Shown: positions 11,724-19,805 of the stretch, piece after piece
Layout of the letters: each line of letters begins with the position of its first letter
Numbering within the stretch: position 1 is the stretch's first letter
Assembly (NCBI RefSeq): GCF_030818655.1
Contig: NZ_JAUTAN010000001.1
Location: 3,224,001-3,288,000, forward strand
Length of the DNA: 64,000 nucleotides
DNA from: Nocardioides zeae
Lineage (GTDB): Bacteria > Actinomycetota > Actinomycetes > Propionibacteriales > Nocardioidaceae
Reading direction: 5' to 3'
Made by a program: the position numbers and the translations under genes
The notes under the pieces: generated by a model
Told to the model about the DNA's origin: nothing
The model's input: only the letters and a program-made list of their open reading frames with translations
The model's database searches: none

Positions 11724-11737
11724 GTTGAGTTTTCAAC
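11724..11737. promoter_or_regulatory. Candidate MarR-family operator GTTGA-N4-TCAAC
   Basis: GTTGAGTTTTCAAC has 5-bp arms around GTTT. It lies about 80 nt upstream of the OhrR-like gene and about 115 nt upstream of the divergent iron operon. It is a reasonable autoregulatory site; no direct evidence. Confidence 0.45.
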
Positions 11738-11815
11738 CATCCGGCCCTACGTTGCTGCCCGGCGCCCTCGGGCGGCGCTCTCCCCCCGCCGCACCGAGGA
11801 TCCCCTGGAGCCTGC

Positions 11816-12256
11816 ATGACGACCGACGTCGCGACCACCCCCCGCCTCGACCACCAGCTGTGCGCCGACCTCGTGGCCGCCTCGCGCGCGGTCGTCACGG
11901 CGTACGACGCGGCCCTGGGCCGCCTGGGGGTGGACTACCCGCAGTACCTGGCCCTGCTCGCGCTCTGGGAGGCCGACGGCCCCGTCGGCATCTCGCACCT
12001 CGCGGACCGGCTGCGGCTGCCCGTCGAGCAGCTGCAGCCGACGGTGCGGTCGATGGTCGTCGCGCGGACGGCGACGCGCGCCCCCGACGCCACCGACCCC
12101 GCGGGATGGGCGGTCGCACCGGGTCCGCGCGCCGAGGAGCTGCGCGCCGGGGTCACCCAGGTGCACTGCGACCTCAAGGCGCGGCTGGCGATGGACGTGC
12201 TCGAGTTCCGCGAGCTCCAGGAGACACTGCGCTCGATCACGCGCGCCATGTCCTGA
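11816..12256 (+). CDS. MarR-family regulator, OhrR-like
   Basis: This 146-residue winged-helix protein resembles the OhrR subgroup of MarR regulators. The N-terminal QLCADLVAASRAVVTAYD and DYPQYLALLALWE blocks match OhrR, and Cys16 sits at the position of the reactive peroxide-sensing cysteine. The recognition region is recognisable (GISHLADRLRLPVEQLQPTVRSM), but the usual D.R..LV wing is replaced by TRAPDATDPAGWAVA, so the wing is degenerate. No ohr peroxidase gene is adjacent. The gene is divergent from the iron import operon, suggesting a link between peroxide and iron (inference). Its stop codon lies in a hairpin arm shared with dcd. Confidence 0.75.
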   Translation: MTTDVATTPRLDHQLCADLVAASRAVVTAYDAALGRLGVDYPQYLALLALWEADGPVGISHLADRLRLPVEQLQPTVRSMVVARTATRAPDATDPAGWAVAPGPRAEELRAGVTQVHCDLKARLAMDVLEFRELQETLRSITRAMS

Positions 12257-12285
12257 CGGCAGGCAGGCCGCCGTCCGGCCGTCAG
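12253..12285. terminator. Bidirectional hairpin containing both convergent stop codons
   Basis: CTGACGGC (12253-12260) pairs perfectly with GCCGTCAG (12278-12285). The TGA of the OhrR-like gene and the TGA of dcd lie in opposite arms, so one structure could end both convergent transcripts. Confidence 0.5.
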
Positions 12286-12857
12286 ATGGTCGTGCGGTGG
12301 AAGTTCAGGTAGGACCGCGACGGCGTCGGGCCGCGCTGCCCCTGGTAGCGGGACCCGTAGCGCTCCGAGCCGTAGGGGTGCTCCGCCGCCGAGCTCAGCC
12401 GGAAGAAGCACAGCTGGCCGATCTTCATCCCGGGCCACAGCTTGATGGGCAGGTTCGCCACGTTCGCCAGCTCCAGCGTCACGTGCCCGGAGAACCCGGG
12501 GTCGATGAACCCGGCGGTCGAGTGGGTCAGCAGGCCCAGCCGCCCGAGCGACGACTTGCCCTCGAGCCGGGCCGCGATGTCGTCCGGCAGGCCGACCACC
12601 TCGTAGGTCGACCCCAGCACGAACTCCCCCGGGTGGAGGATGAACGGCTCGTCGCTGCCCGTCTCGACCTCGCGCGTCAGGTCCGCCTGGTCCTCGGCGG
12701 GGTCGATGTGGGCGTGCAGGTGGTTGTCGAACACCCGGAAGAACTTGTCGAGCCGCACGTCGACCGACGACGGCTGCACCATCTCGGGCGCGTAGGGCTC
12801 GAGGGAGACCCGGCCGGCGTCGATCTCGGCCTTGATGTCGCGGTCGGAGAGAAGCAC
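12282..12857 (-). CDS. dcd: dCTP deaminase (probably dUMP-forming)
   Basis: A 191-residue protein, the usual Dcd length. It begins [14 protein letters not shown] and contains PSSVDVRLD, the catalytic-loop region [23 protein letters not shown] and the C-terminal [16 protein letters not shown]. It makes dUMP for thymidylate synthesis from dCTP; actinobacterial members such as the M. tuberculosis enzyme also act on dUTP, so a bifunctional DCD:DUT is likely (family knowledge). GTG at 12857 has no Shine-Dalgarno; TAGGTT sits 7 nt before it, so the message is probably leaderless. Confidence 0.95.
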   Translation of the reverse strand: MLLSDRDIKAEIDAGRVSLEPYAPEMVQPSSVDVRLDKFFRVFDNHLHAHIDPAEDQADLTREVETGSDEPFILHPGEFVLGSTYEVVGLPDDIAARLEGKSSLGRLGLLTHSTAGFIDPGFSGHVTLELANVANLPIKLWPGMKIGQLCFFRLSSAAEHPYGSERYGSRYQGQRGPTPSRSYLNFHRTTI

Positions 12858-12924
12858 GGGGGTCAACCTAGCGGCCCCGACCCCTGGTGTGCGCCGCGAC
12901 CGCAACCAGTTGCACACTGAAGGT

Positions 12925-13734
12925 ATGCCTGCCACGCCCCCGTACCTCCGCTACGTCGCCCTGGGCGACTCCTTCACCGAGGGGGTCGGCGACCGCGACC
13001 CCGACCGCCCCAACGGGGTGCGGGGCTGGGCGGACCGGGTCGCCGAGGTGCTCGCGGACCGCGCCGCGGCCGCCGGCGAGACCTTCGGCTACGCCAACCT
13101 CGCCATCCGCGGACGCAAGCTCGTCCCCGTGCTCGAGGAGCAGGTCGACCCGGCGATCGCGCTCGAGCCCGACCTCGTGACGCTCTACGCCGGCGCCAAC
13201 GACATCGTGCGCCCCAAGGTGGACCTCGACGCCCTCGCGGTGGCGTACGACGAGGGCGTGGAGCGCCTCGCCGCCACCGGCGCGCAGGTCGTGCTGTTCA
13301 CGGCGTTCGACCCGGGCCAGGGCGGCCTCTACGCGCCGATCCGCGGCCGCTTCGCCCTCTACAACGAGCACGTCCGCGAGATCGCCGACCGGCACGGCGC
13401 CGTGGTGGCGGACTCGTGGCGGATCGCGCACCGCCTCCCGGGCGAGCTCGTCGCCTCCGACGCACGGCTGTGGGACGTCGACCGGATGCACCTCGGGCCG
13501 GCCGGCCACCAGTTCGTCGCCATGATGGTGCTCGACGCGCTCGGGCTCGCCGACCACGGTCTCGCGCCCGTCCCGCTGGCGGAGGCCCTCGCCGTACCCC
13601 GTCTCCAGCGCGCCCGCGCCGACCTCGACTGGGCACGCCAGCACCTCGCGCCGTGGGTGCAGCGGCGCCTCACGGGGCGCTCCTCGGGCGACACGATCAC
13701 CCCGCGTCGTCCGGGGCTCGCGCCGATCGAGTAG
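12925..13734 (+). CDS. SGNH/GDSL-family hydrolase, cytoplasmic
   Basis: A 269-residue esterase-type protein without signal peptide. It has the nucleophile block [10 protein letters not shown] near the N-terminus, the block-III GANDI motif, and the catalytic Asp/His block [10 protein letters not shown]. This layout is common in actinobacterial GDSL esterases; the substrate is unknown. It diverges from dcd with 67 nt between starts. That gap holds the palindrome GCAACCAGTTGC (12902-12913), a possible operator, and CACACT 6 nt before ATG, a possible -10 for a leaderless message. Confidence 0.85.
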   Translation: MPATPPYLRYVALGDSFTEGVGDRDPDRPNGVRGWADRVAEVLADRAAAAGETFGYANLAIRGRKLVPVLEEQVDPAIALEPDLVTLYAGANDIVRPKVDLDALAVAYDEGVERLAATGAQVVLFTAFDPGQGGLYAPIRGRFALYNEHVREIADRHGAVVADSWRIAHRLPGELVASDARLWDVDRMHLGPAGHQFVAMMVLDALGLADHGLAPVPLAEALAVPRLQRARADLDWARQHLAPWVQRRLTGRSSGDTITPRRPGLAPIE

Positions 13735-13768
13735 CATCGGGCCCGGCCGTGCCACCCGCGGCGGCCGT

Positions 13769-13844
13769 GCGGACGTAGCTCAGTTGGTAGAGCGCGACCT
13801 TCCCAAGGTCGATGTCGCGAGTTCGAGTCTCGTCGTCCGCTCCA
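13769..13844 (+). tRNA. tRNA-Gly (anticodon CCC)
   Basis: The cloverleaf is complete: acceptor arms GCGGACG and CGTCCGC, D-arm with AGCTCAGTTGGTAGAGC, anticodon stem CGACC/GGTCG around the 7-nt loop TTCCCAA (anticodon CCC), T-arm containing GTTCGAGTC, discriminator T and an encoded CCA at 13842-13844. The last A of CCA is the first base of the ATG of the following gene. Confidence 0.95.
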
Positions 13845-14518
13845 TGTCTGCCACGACTCTCCCCTTCGAGGGCTTCGGCGAGGCCGCGCTCGACTTCTAC
13901 GACGACCTCGAGCTCGACAACACCCGCTCGTTCTGGCTGGCCCACAAGGAGCAGTACGACGCGGCCGTCCGCGCCCCGATGCTCGCCCTCACCGCCGCGC
14001 TCGAGGCCGAGTTCGGCGCCGCGAAGGTGTTCCGGCCCTACCGGGACGTGCGCTTCCGCAGCGACAAGACGCCCTACAAGACCCACCAGGGCGCCTTCGT
14101 CGCCGCCGGCCCGTCCTGCGGCTTCTACGTGCAGGTCTCGGCCGCGGGCGTGCGCACGGGCGGCGGCTTCTACCGGGCGGAGGCGGACGCGCTCGCGCGC
14201 TTCCGGGCGTACGTCGCGGACGACGCCACCGGCCCGACGCTCGTCGACGACGTGGCCGCGGTGGAGCGCCGGGGCTGGTCGGTCGGCGGCGACACGCTCA
14301 AGACCGCGCCCCGCGGCTTCGCCAAGGACCACCCGCGCATCGAGCTGCTGCGCCACCGCTCGCTCACCTTCGGGCGCGACCACGGCTTCGCGCCCGAGGT
14401 CATCGGCGTACCGGGGTTCGCGGACCGGGTGCGCGCCGACTGGCGCGAGCTGCGGCCCGTGGTGGAGACGCTCGCCGAGGTGCTGACCGATCCGTTCGGC
14501 GACCAGCCGGACCTCTGA
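13844..14518 (+). CDS. DUF2461 family protein
   Basis: A 224-residue member of the DUF2461 (TIGR02453) family. The family-typical N-terminus is seen (GFGEAALDFYDDLELDNTRSFW), as are YRDVRFRSDKTPYKTH and the central GGGFYRAEADALARFR. The biochemical function of the family is unknown. The start is the ATG formed by the A of the tRNA-Gly CCA; no other start fits the family N-terminus, so the gene has no leader separate from the tRNA. Its mRNA must come from a tRNA read-through transcript or a promoter inside the tRNA gene. Confidence 0.85.
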   Translation: MSATTLPFEGFGEAALDFYDDLELDNTRSFWLAHKEQYDAAVRAPMLALTAALEAEFGAAKVFRPYRDVRFRSDKTPYKTHQGAFVAAGPSCGFYVQVSAAGVRTGGGFYRAEADALARFRAYVADDATGPTLVDDVAAVERRGWSVGGDTLKTAPRGFAKDHPRIELLRHRSLTFGRDHGFAPEVIGVPGFADRVRADWRELRPVVETLAEVLTDPFGDQPDL

Positions 14519-14533
14519 CGGGCCCCTGACGGC

Positions 14534-14995
14534 CTAGCGCGTCTGCCAGGCGTCCTCGTCGGCGGTGCGCCGCGTGACGACCTCGGGCATGTCGCCCGAC
14601 GACAGGTGCGCGATGGTCACGTTCTCGAAGACGTCGCGGAGCGAGGAGCGCGCCGCGATCCAGACGTGCTGGAGCACCGCGGCCGAGTCGTTGTAGGTCA
14701 CCGACTCCGGGCGCAGCCCGTAGACGGACACCAGCGGGCCGTCGACCGCGCGGATCACGTCCGCCACCGAGATCTCCCCGGCGGCGCGCTGGAGCCGCCA
14801 CCCGCCGTACTGCCCGCGCTGCGACACCACGATGCCCGCGCGCCGCAGGTCGGCGAGGATCGCCTGCAGGAAGCCGTGGGGGATCTCCTGGAGCCGGCCC
14901 AGCTCCTCCGCGCTCACCGGGCGCCCGTCCTCGCGCTCGACGGCCATCTCGATGAGGGCTCGCAGGGCGTAGTCGGACTTCGCGGAGACGCGCAT
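14534..14995 (-). CDS. Rrf2-family transcription regulator without cysteines
   Basis: A 153-residue Rrf2 protein with the typical winged helix: MRVSAKSDYALRALIEMA, the recognition-helix region IPHGFLQAILADLRRAGIV and the wing SQRGQYGGWRL. It contains no cysteine, so it cannot bind a Cys-ligated Fe-S cluster as IscR, NsrR and RsrR do; it is closer in that respect to CymR-like members that respond to partner proteins. CAGAAT lies 6 nt before the ATG, suggesting a leaderless message. The TauE exporter gene is 41 nt upstream on the same strand, so the two are probably co-transcribed or share sulfur-related control. Confidence 0.85.
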   Translation of the reverse strand: MRVSAKSDYALRALIEMAVEREDGRPVSAEELGRLQEIPHGFLQAILADLRRAGIVVSQRGQYGGWRLQRAAGEISVADVIRAVDGPLVSVYGLRPESVTYNDSAAVLQHVWIAARSSLRDVFENVTIAHLSSGDMPEVVTRRTADEDAWQTR

Positions 14996-15036
14996 GCCGC
15001 GATTCTGTCAGAAGGGCGGCGCCGACACGCGCCCGC

Positions 15037-15945
15037 TCAGACGGTCTGGAGCTCCTCGCGCGGTTCGCCCGCGCCCGCCTCGGCACGACGGAGGGCGATC
15101 TCGTCGCGCACCGCCCACACGATCCCCGCGATCCACAGCGCCCCGACGACCGCGGCCAGCGCCCCCACCTGGGTGCCCACGAGCCCCAGGCTGCCGCCGA
15201 TCGTCGTCGAGTTCGTGAGGACGATGAGACCGCCCGCCGCGACACCGAGCACGCGCGCCGGGAGGATCTTGACGAGGTACGCCGCGATCGGGGCCGCGAC
15301 GACGCCGCCGGCGAGGAGCGCGAGCGCGTAGCCCCAGTCGATGCCCGCGGCACCGAGCCCCACGAGGAAGCCGAGCGAGCCACCGACCGCGACCACGAAC
15401 TCGGAGGTGTCGATCGAGCCGACCACCTTCCGGGGCTCGAGCCGGCCGGACGAGAGGAGGGTCGTCGTGCCGACCGGGCCCCACCCGCCGCCGCCGATCG
15501 CGTCGAGCGCGCCACCGAAGAGCCCCATGGGCGCGAGGAAGCGCGCGCTCGGGCGGCCACGGAACTGCGGCCGCCGCCCGCGGAGCACGAGGAAGCGGTA
15601 GATCACGTAGAGACCGAGCACGAGCAGGATCCCCGCCACCCACGGCTTCGCGGTGTCGCCGGGGAGACTGACGAGGAACGTCGCCCCGACGAAGGCACCG
15701 ACGAAGCCGGGCCCGGCCAGGATGGCGACCGTGCGCCAGTCCACGTTGCCGAGCCGATGGTGGGAGAAGCCCGAGACCAGCGACGTACCGATCTCGGAGA
15801 AGTGGACGGCGGCGGAGGCCGCGGCCGGGGCGACACCCGCGGCGAGGAGGAGGGTCGAGGAGGTCACGCCGTACGCCATGCCGAGGGACCCGTCGACGAG
15901 CTGGGCGAGGAACCCCACCACGCCCAGCACGATCAGCTGCTTCAT
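15037..15945 (-). CDS. TauE/SafE-family exporter
   Basis: An approximately 302-residue membrane protein of the TauE/SafE family with about eight helices and two related halves. Family blocks include VGFLAQLVDGSLGMAYG, HFSEIGTSLVSGFSHHRLGNVDW and the glycine-rich DAIGGGGWGPVGT in the second half. Family members export sulfite or sulfur-containing organic anions, and the paired Rrf2 regulator fits a sulfur role (inference). ATG at 15945 was chosen over the longer frame because GGAGAGGGAG precedes it. A palindrome AACCTAGGTT lies 46 nt upstream. Confidence 0.85.
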   Translation of the reverse strand: MKQLIVLGVVGFLAQLVDGSLGMAYGVTSSTLLLAAGVAPAAASAAVHFSEIGTSLVSGFSHHRLGNVDWRTVAILAGPGFVGAFVGATFLVSLPGDTAKPWVAGILLVLGLYVIYRFLVLRGRRPQFRGRPSARFLAPMGLFGGALDAIGGGGWGPVGTTTLLSSGRLEPRKVVGSIDTSEFVVAVGGSLGFLVGLGAAGIDWGYALALLAGGVVAAPIAAYLVKILPARVLGVAAGGLIVLTNSTTIGGSLGLVGTQVGALAAVVGALWIAGIVWAVRDEIALRRAEAGAGEPREELQTV

Positions 15946-15990
15946 CCCGCTCCCTCTCCATCTCGACCCGGCGACCCAAGTCGACAAGAA

Positions 15991-16000
15991 AACCTAGGTT
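15991..16000. promoter_or_regulatory. Palindrome AACCTAGGTT upstream of TauE gene
   Basis: A perfect 10-bp palindrome in an A-rich stretch (AAGAAAACCTAGGTTAGG), 46 nt before the TauE start. It is a candidate operator for the neighbouring Rrf2 regulator. The right side, TAGGTTAGGC, also resembles half of an IdeR box. Confidence 0.4.
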
Positions 16001-16124
16001 AGGCGTCTCGATGGTGCCGGGGGGATCCACATGGTGGATCTCCGCGACAGGACAGTGACGTGATCCGGGGAACCAATCGGTGCGACGACTTGAATCCACG
16101 GCGGGTCTGGCGGATCATTCATGT

Positions 16125-16136
16125 TACTTGCCAGTA
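16125..16136. promoter_or_regulatory. Candidate acyl-CoA-type TetR operator TACT-N4-AGTA
   Basis: TACTTGCCAGTA, an inverted repeat within TTACTTGCCAGTAGC, lies 45 nt before the fadE5 start. Palindromes of this style occur upstream of actinobacterial fatty-acid genes under TetR-type regulators (family knowledge). No such regulator is encoded in the window. Confidence 0.4.
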
Positions 16137-16181
16137 GCGATCGCCGCTGGCGCCCAACCGACCGCACGAAGGTGGAGTTCC

Positions 16182-18050
16182 GTGAGCCACTACAAGACCA
16201 ACCTGCGTGACATCGAGTTCAACCTCTTCGAGGTGCTCGGGCGCGACGAGATCCTCGGCAGCGGCCCGTTCGCGGAGCTCGACGGCGAGACCGCGCGCGA
16301 GATCCTCCGCGAGGTCGAGCGCCTCAGCCGCGAGGACCTCGCGGCGTCCTACGAGGACGCCGACCGCAACCCGCCGGTCTTCGACCCCGAGACCCACACG
16401 GCGCCGATCCCCGCGTCCTTCAAGAAGAGCTACGACGCCTGGATGGACTCCGAGTGGTGGCGCCTCCAGATCGTCGAGGACCTCGGCGGCCAGCAGGCAC
16501 CGTCCAGCATCGTCTGGGCGCTCGGCGAGTTCGTGCTCGGCGCGAACGCCCCCGTGTGGATGTACGCCGCGGGCCCGGCCTTCGCCGGCGTGGTGCACCG
16601 CAACGGCACCGAGCGCGACAAGCGCATCGCGCAGCTGATGGTCGAGAAGAAGTGGGGCGCCACGATGGTGCTCACCGAGCCCGACGCGGGCTCCGACGTC
16701 GGCGCCGGCCGCTCCAAGGCCACCCCGAACGAGGACGGCTCGTGGAACATCACGGGCGTCAAGCGGTTCATCACGTCGGCCGAGTCCGACCTGCAGGACA
16801 ACATCATCCACCTCGTGCTGGCCCGCCCGGCCGGCGTCGAGGGCGTCGGCGGCCCCGGCACCAAGGGCCTCAGCCTGTTCGTGGTGCCGAAGTACCACTT
16901 CGACCACGAGAGCGGCGAGCTCACGGGCGAGCGCAACGGCGTCTACGTCACGAACGTCGAGCACAAGATGGGCATCAAGGTCTCCAACACCTGCGAGGTC
17001 ACCTTCGGCGACCCGCAGGTCGGCGGCGGCGAGCCGGCCCAGGGCTGGCTGCTCGGCGAGGTCCACGACGGCATCGCCCAGATGTTCCAGGTCATCGAGA
17101 ACGCCCGCATGATGGTCGGCACCAAGGCCATCGCCACGCTGTCGACGGGCTACCTCAACGCGCTGGAGTACGCCAAGAGCCGCGTGCAGGGCGCCGACCT
17201 CACCAACTCGGCGAAGACCGCCCCCCGCGTCACCATCACCCACCACCCCGACGTGCGCCGCTCGCTGATGACGCAGAAGGCGTCGGCCGAGGCCATGCGC
17301 TCGCTCGTGCTCTACACGGCGTCGTGGCAGGACAAGGTGCAGATCGCGGAGGCCGCCGGCGAGCGCGACGAGCTCGCCGAGGCCGTCAACGACCTGCTCC
17401 TGCCGATCGTGAAGGGCTACGGCTCGGAGCGCTCGTGGGTGCTGCTGGGCACGGAGTCGCTGCAGACGTTCGGCGGCTCGGGCTTCCTGCAGGAGTACCC
17501 GATCGAGCAGTACGTGCGCGACGCCAAGATCGACACCCTCTACGAAGGCACGACCGCGATCCAGGGCCAGGACTTCTTCTTCCGCAAGATCGTCAAGGAC
17601 CAGGGCCGCGCGCTCGGCCACCTGGCCGGCGAGATCAAGGGCTTCATCGAGTCGGAGGCCGGCAACGGTCGCCTCAAGAACGAGCGCGAGCTGCTCGCCA
17701 CCGCCCTCGACGACGCCAACGCGCTGGTCGGCCTCATGATCAACGACCTCATGTCGGCGGACGCGTCGTCGGGCGGCGACATCCGCAACGTCTACAAGGT
17801 CGCGCTCAACACGAGCCGCCTGCTGATGGCGCTCGGCGACGTGGTCTGCGGCTGGCTGCTGCTCCGCGGCGCCGAGGTCGCGATCGCCAAGCTGGACGGC
17901 GACCCGGGCAAGGACAAGGCGTTCTACGAGGGCAAGGTCGCCGCCGCGCAGTTCTTCGCGCAGCAGAACCTCCCCCGGATCTCCGCCGAGCGGAAGATCG
18001 CCGAGTCCACCGACCTGGCGATCATGGACCTCGACGAGGCGGCCTTCTGA
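16182..18050 (+). CDS. fadE5: Acyl-CoA dehydrogenase, FadE5-like
   Basis: A 622-residue flavoprotein that closely follows mycobacterial FadE5 (about 611 residues) from the start ([19 protein letters not shown]) to the end (IMDLDEAAF). The FAD/substrate loop [16 protein letters not shown], the [12 protein letters not shown] block and the catalytic-base region around [18 protein letters not shown] are present, followed by the extra C-terminal domain of this subfamily (PF12806 type). It should carry out the first, alpha-beta dehydrogenation step of fatty acyl-CoA oxidation in the cytoplasm. AAGGTGGAG precedes GTG by about 6 nt, fixing the start. It stands alone between a candidate operator and a terminator. 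Confidence 0.95.
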   Translation: MSHYKTNLRDIEFNLFEVLGRDEILGSGPFAELDGETAREILREVERLSREDLAASYEDADRNPPVFDPETHTAPIPASFKKSYDAWMDSEWWRLQIVEDLGGQQAPSSIVWALGEFVLGANAPVWMYAAGPAFAGVVHRNGTERDKRIAQLMVEKKWGATMVLTEPDAGSDVGAGRSKATPNEDGSWNITGVKRFITSAESDLQDNIIHLVLARPAGVEGVGGPGTKGLSLFVVPKYHFDHESGELTGERNGVYVTNVEHKMGIKVSNTCEVTFGDPQVGGGEPAQGWLLGEVHDGIAQMFQVIENARMMVGTKAIATLSTGYLNALEYAKSRVQGADLTNSAKTAPRVTITHHPDVRRSLMTQKASAEAMRSLVLYTASWQDKVQIAEAAGERDELAEAVNDLLLPIVKGYGSERSWVLLGTESLQTFGGSGFLQEYPIEQYVRDAKIDTLYEGTTAIQGQDFFFRKIVKDQGRALGHLAGEIKGFIESEAGNGRLKNERELLATALDDANALVGLMINDLMSADASSGGDIRNVYKVALNTSRLLMALGDVVCGWLLLRGAEVAIAKLDGDPGKDKAFYEGKVAAAQFFAQQNLPRISAERKIAESTDLAIMDLDEAAF

Positions 18051-18083
18051 TCCGCGCCTGACCCCGCTCCACCTGCACCACGC

Positions 18084-18117
18084 CGACGGCCCCCGGGATC
18101 CTTCCCGGGGGCCGTCG
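18084..18117 (+). terminator. Strong terminator hairpin after fadE5
   Basis: A perfect 14-bp stem (CGACGGCCCCCGGG with its complement) and a 6-nt ATCCTT loop, 33 nt after the fadE5 stop. The convergent lysG gene ends 23 nt beyond, so it may act in both directions. Confidence 0.85.
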
Positions 18118-18140
18118 CCGTGCCGGGACCGCCGGCCTCG

Positions 18141-19004
18141 CTAGGCGGGTGACCCGGCAGCCGCCACGACCGCGTCGGTGAGGCGGTCGAGCAGGTCGGA
18201 GGCGACGCGCCAGCGCTGCCAGAAGAGCGGTACGACGACGGGTCCGGCCGGCAGGCGCACGAGCCGACCGCACTCGAGGGCGTCGCCCAGCTGGCCGTCG
18301 AGGAACATGCCCCAGCCGAGCCCGCGGCGCACGGCCTCCGCCATGTCCGCCGTCGTCGGCACCCGGTGCACGACCTCGGGTGGCGTCGCCCCGGCGGCGG
18401 CCACGATCTCGTGCTGGAGGTCGTCGCGCTCGTTGAAGCGCACGAGCGGCAGCAGCGACCAGTCGAGCCGCCCGTCCACGGTGGCCCGCTCGAGCAGGGC
18501 CGGGGCCACGACGGGGTGGTAGCGGAGGCCGCCGATCGCCCGCACCGAGCAGCCCTGCACGGGGGTGGGGTCGGACGTGACGGCGGCGAGCACCCGGCCC
18601 TGCCGGAGCAGCCGGAGCGTGTGGGCCTGGTCCTCGACGTACAGCTCGAGCGCGACGCGCTCCCACCCCGCCGCGACCTCGAGCACGTCGTGGAACCAGG
18701 TGGCGAGGGAGTCGGCGTTGACGGCCACGGCGGCGCGCAGCACGGCGGAACCGCCGCCGAGCCGGCGGTCCGCCTCGGCGGCGAGCAGCGCCGTCTGCCG
18801 GCCCAGGGTCACGAGCACCTCCCCCGTGGACGTCGCCCGGCACGGCACGCTGCGCGAGACGACGACCTGACCGACCTGGGTCTCCAGCGCCCGGATCCGC
18901 TGGCTCACGGCGGACGGGGTCACGTGCAGCGTGCGGGCGGCGGCGTCGAAGGTGCCGGTCTCGACGACGGCGACGAGGGCGGCGAGCTGGGCGGGGGCGT
19001 ACAT
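18141..19004 (-). CDS. lysG: LysR-family regulator, LysG/ArgP-type
   Basis: A 287-residue LysR protein with an N-terminal helix-turn-helix (LAALVAVVETGTFDAAARTLHVTPSAVSQRIRALE) and the effector domain from about residue 90. The N-terminal pattern and the divergent lysE mark it as the LysG/ArgP/IciA subgroup, which activates the basic amino-acid exporter when intracellular lysine or arginine is high. TAGCAT lies 6 nt before the ATG, so the message is probably leaderless. The 70-nt lysG-lysE gap must hold the LysG site; LysR-like T-N11-A spacings exist, but no single box stands out. Confidence 0.9.
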   Translation of the reverse strand: MYAPAQLAALVAVVETGTFDAAARTLHVTPSAVSQRIRALETQVGQVVVSRSVPCRATSTGEVLVTLGRQTALLAAEADRRLGGGSAVLRAAVAVNADSLATWFHDVLEVAAGWERVALELYVEDQAHTLRLLRQGRVLAAVTSDPTPVQGCSVRAIGGLRYHPVVAPALLERATVDGRLDWSLLPLVRFNERDDLQHEIVAAAGATPPEVVHRVPTTADMAEAVRRGLGWGMFLDGQLGDALECGRLVRLPAGPVVVPLFWQRWRVASDLLDRLTDAVVAAAGSPA

Positions 19005-19074
19005 GAAGCGATGCTAATGCTCCTGCAGATTCTTTCGCTTCCCTTCAGGCGGCGCGCTGCCTAGCGTCGGCGCC

Positions 19075-19699
19075 ATGGACACGACCACGACCGCCGTCGC
19101 CGCCGCGACAGGTCTCCTCACCGCGCTCGGCCTCATCGTCGCGATCGGCGCGCAGAACGCCTTCGTGCTGCGCCAGGGCCTGCTGCGACGACACGTCGGC
19201 CCGGTCGTGGCGGTGTGCGCGGCGTCCGACGCGGTGCTGATCGTCGCCGGCGTCGCCGGGATCGGCACGCTGGTGGCCCTCGCGCCGGCGGTCGTCGACG
19301 TTCTGCGCTGGGGCGGGGTCGCGCTCCTCACGGCCTACGGGCTGTTGGCGCTGCGCCGCGCCGTACGCCCCGCGGCCCTCGACCCGGCGGCCGCCGCCGG
19401 GCGCGGGATCGGCCGGACGGTCGCGACCGCCGCCGCCCTCACCTGGCTCAACCCGCACGTCTACCTCGACACGGTGCTCATGCTCGGCTCCGTCGCCCAG
19501 CAGGAGGGCCCCGCACTGCGCTGGTGGTTCGCGGCGGGGGGCGGTGCTGGCGAGCGTCCTGTGGTTCACGGGACTCGGGTACGGCGCGGGGCGCGCCCAC
19601 CGGCTGCTGGAACGCCCGGGCACCTGGCGCGTGCTGGAAGCCCTCGTCGGCGTCGTCATGCTGGCGATCGCCCTGCGCCTGGCGTTGCAGCCCGTCTGA
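19075..19699 (+). pseudogene. lysE: LysE-type basic amino-acid exporter, frameshifted in a G6 run
   Basis: The frame from ATG 19075 encodes the LysE N-terminus (LGLIVAIGAQNAFVLRQGLLRRHV) and the conserved TWLNPHVYLDTV block. At 19536-19541 a run of six G puts the rest out of frame. Removing one G restores AVLASVLWFTGLGYGAGR and a normal final helix, LEALVGVVMLAIALRLAL, ending at TGA 19697-19699, for a standard length of about 207 residues. As given, the product would lose its last two helices and read on to 19938. The cause may be a true mutation, slippage-based phase variation or a sequencing error. TAGCGT lies 7 nt before ATG. Confidence 0.8.
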
Positions 19700-19805
19700 A
19701 CCGGGCGCGAGGGCCACTGGACGCGTCGCCTAGAATCGGACGAGCCCCGACCTCCGTTCCGCCCTTGCTGACGCCTGCCCGCGACCAGCACCGACCACGA
19801 AGGCC

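Noticed and set aside
15991..16010. IdeR iron box before the TauE gene
   Set aside because: Only the left half (TAGGTTAGGC) matches the consensus; the right half does not, and the gene is not iron-related. Kept only as a palindrome.
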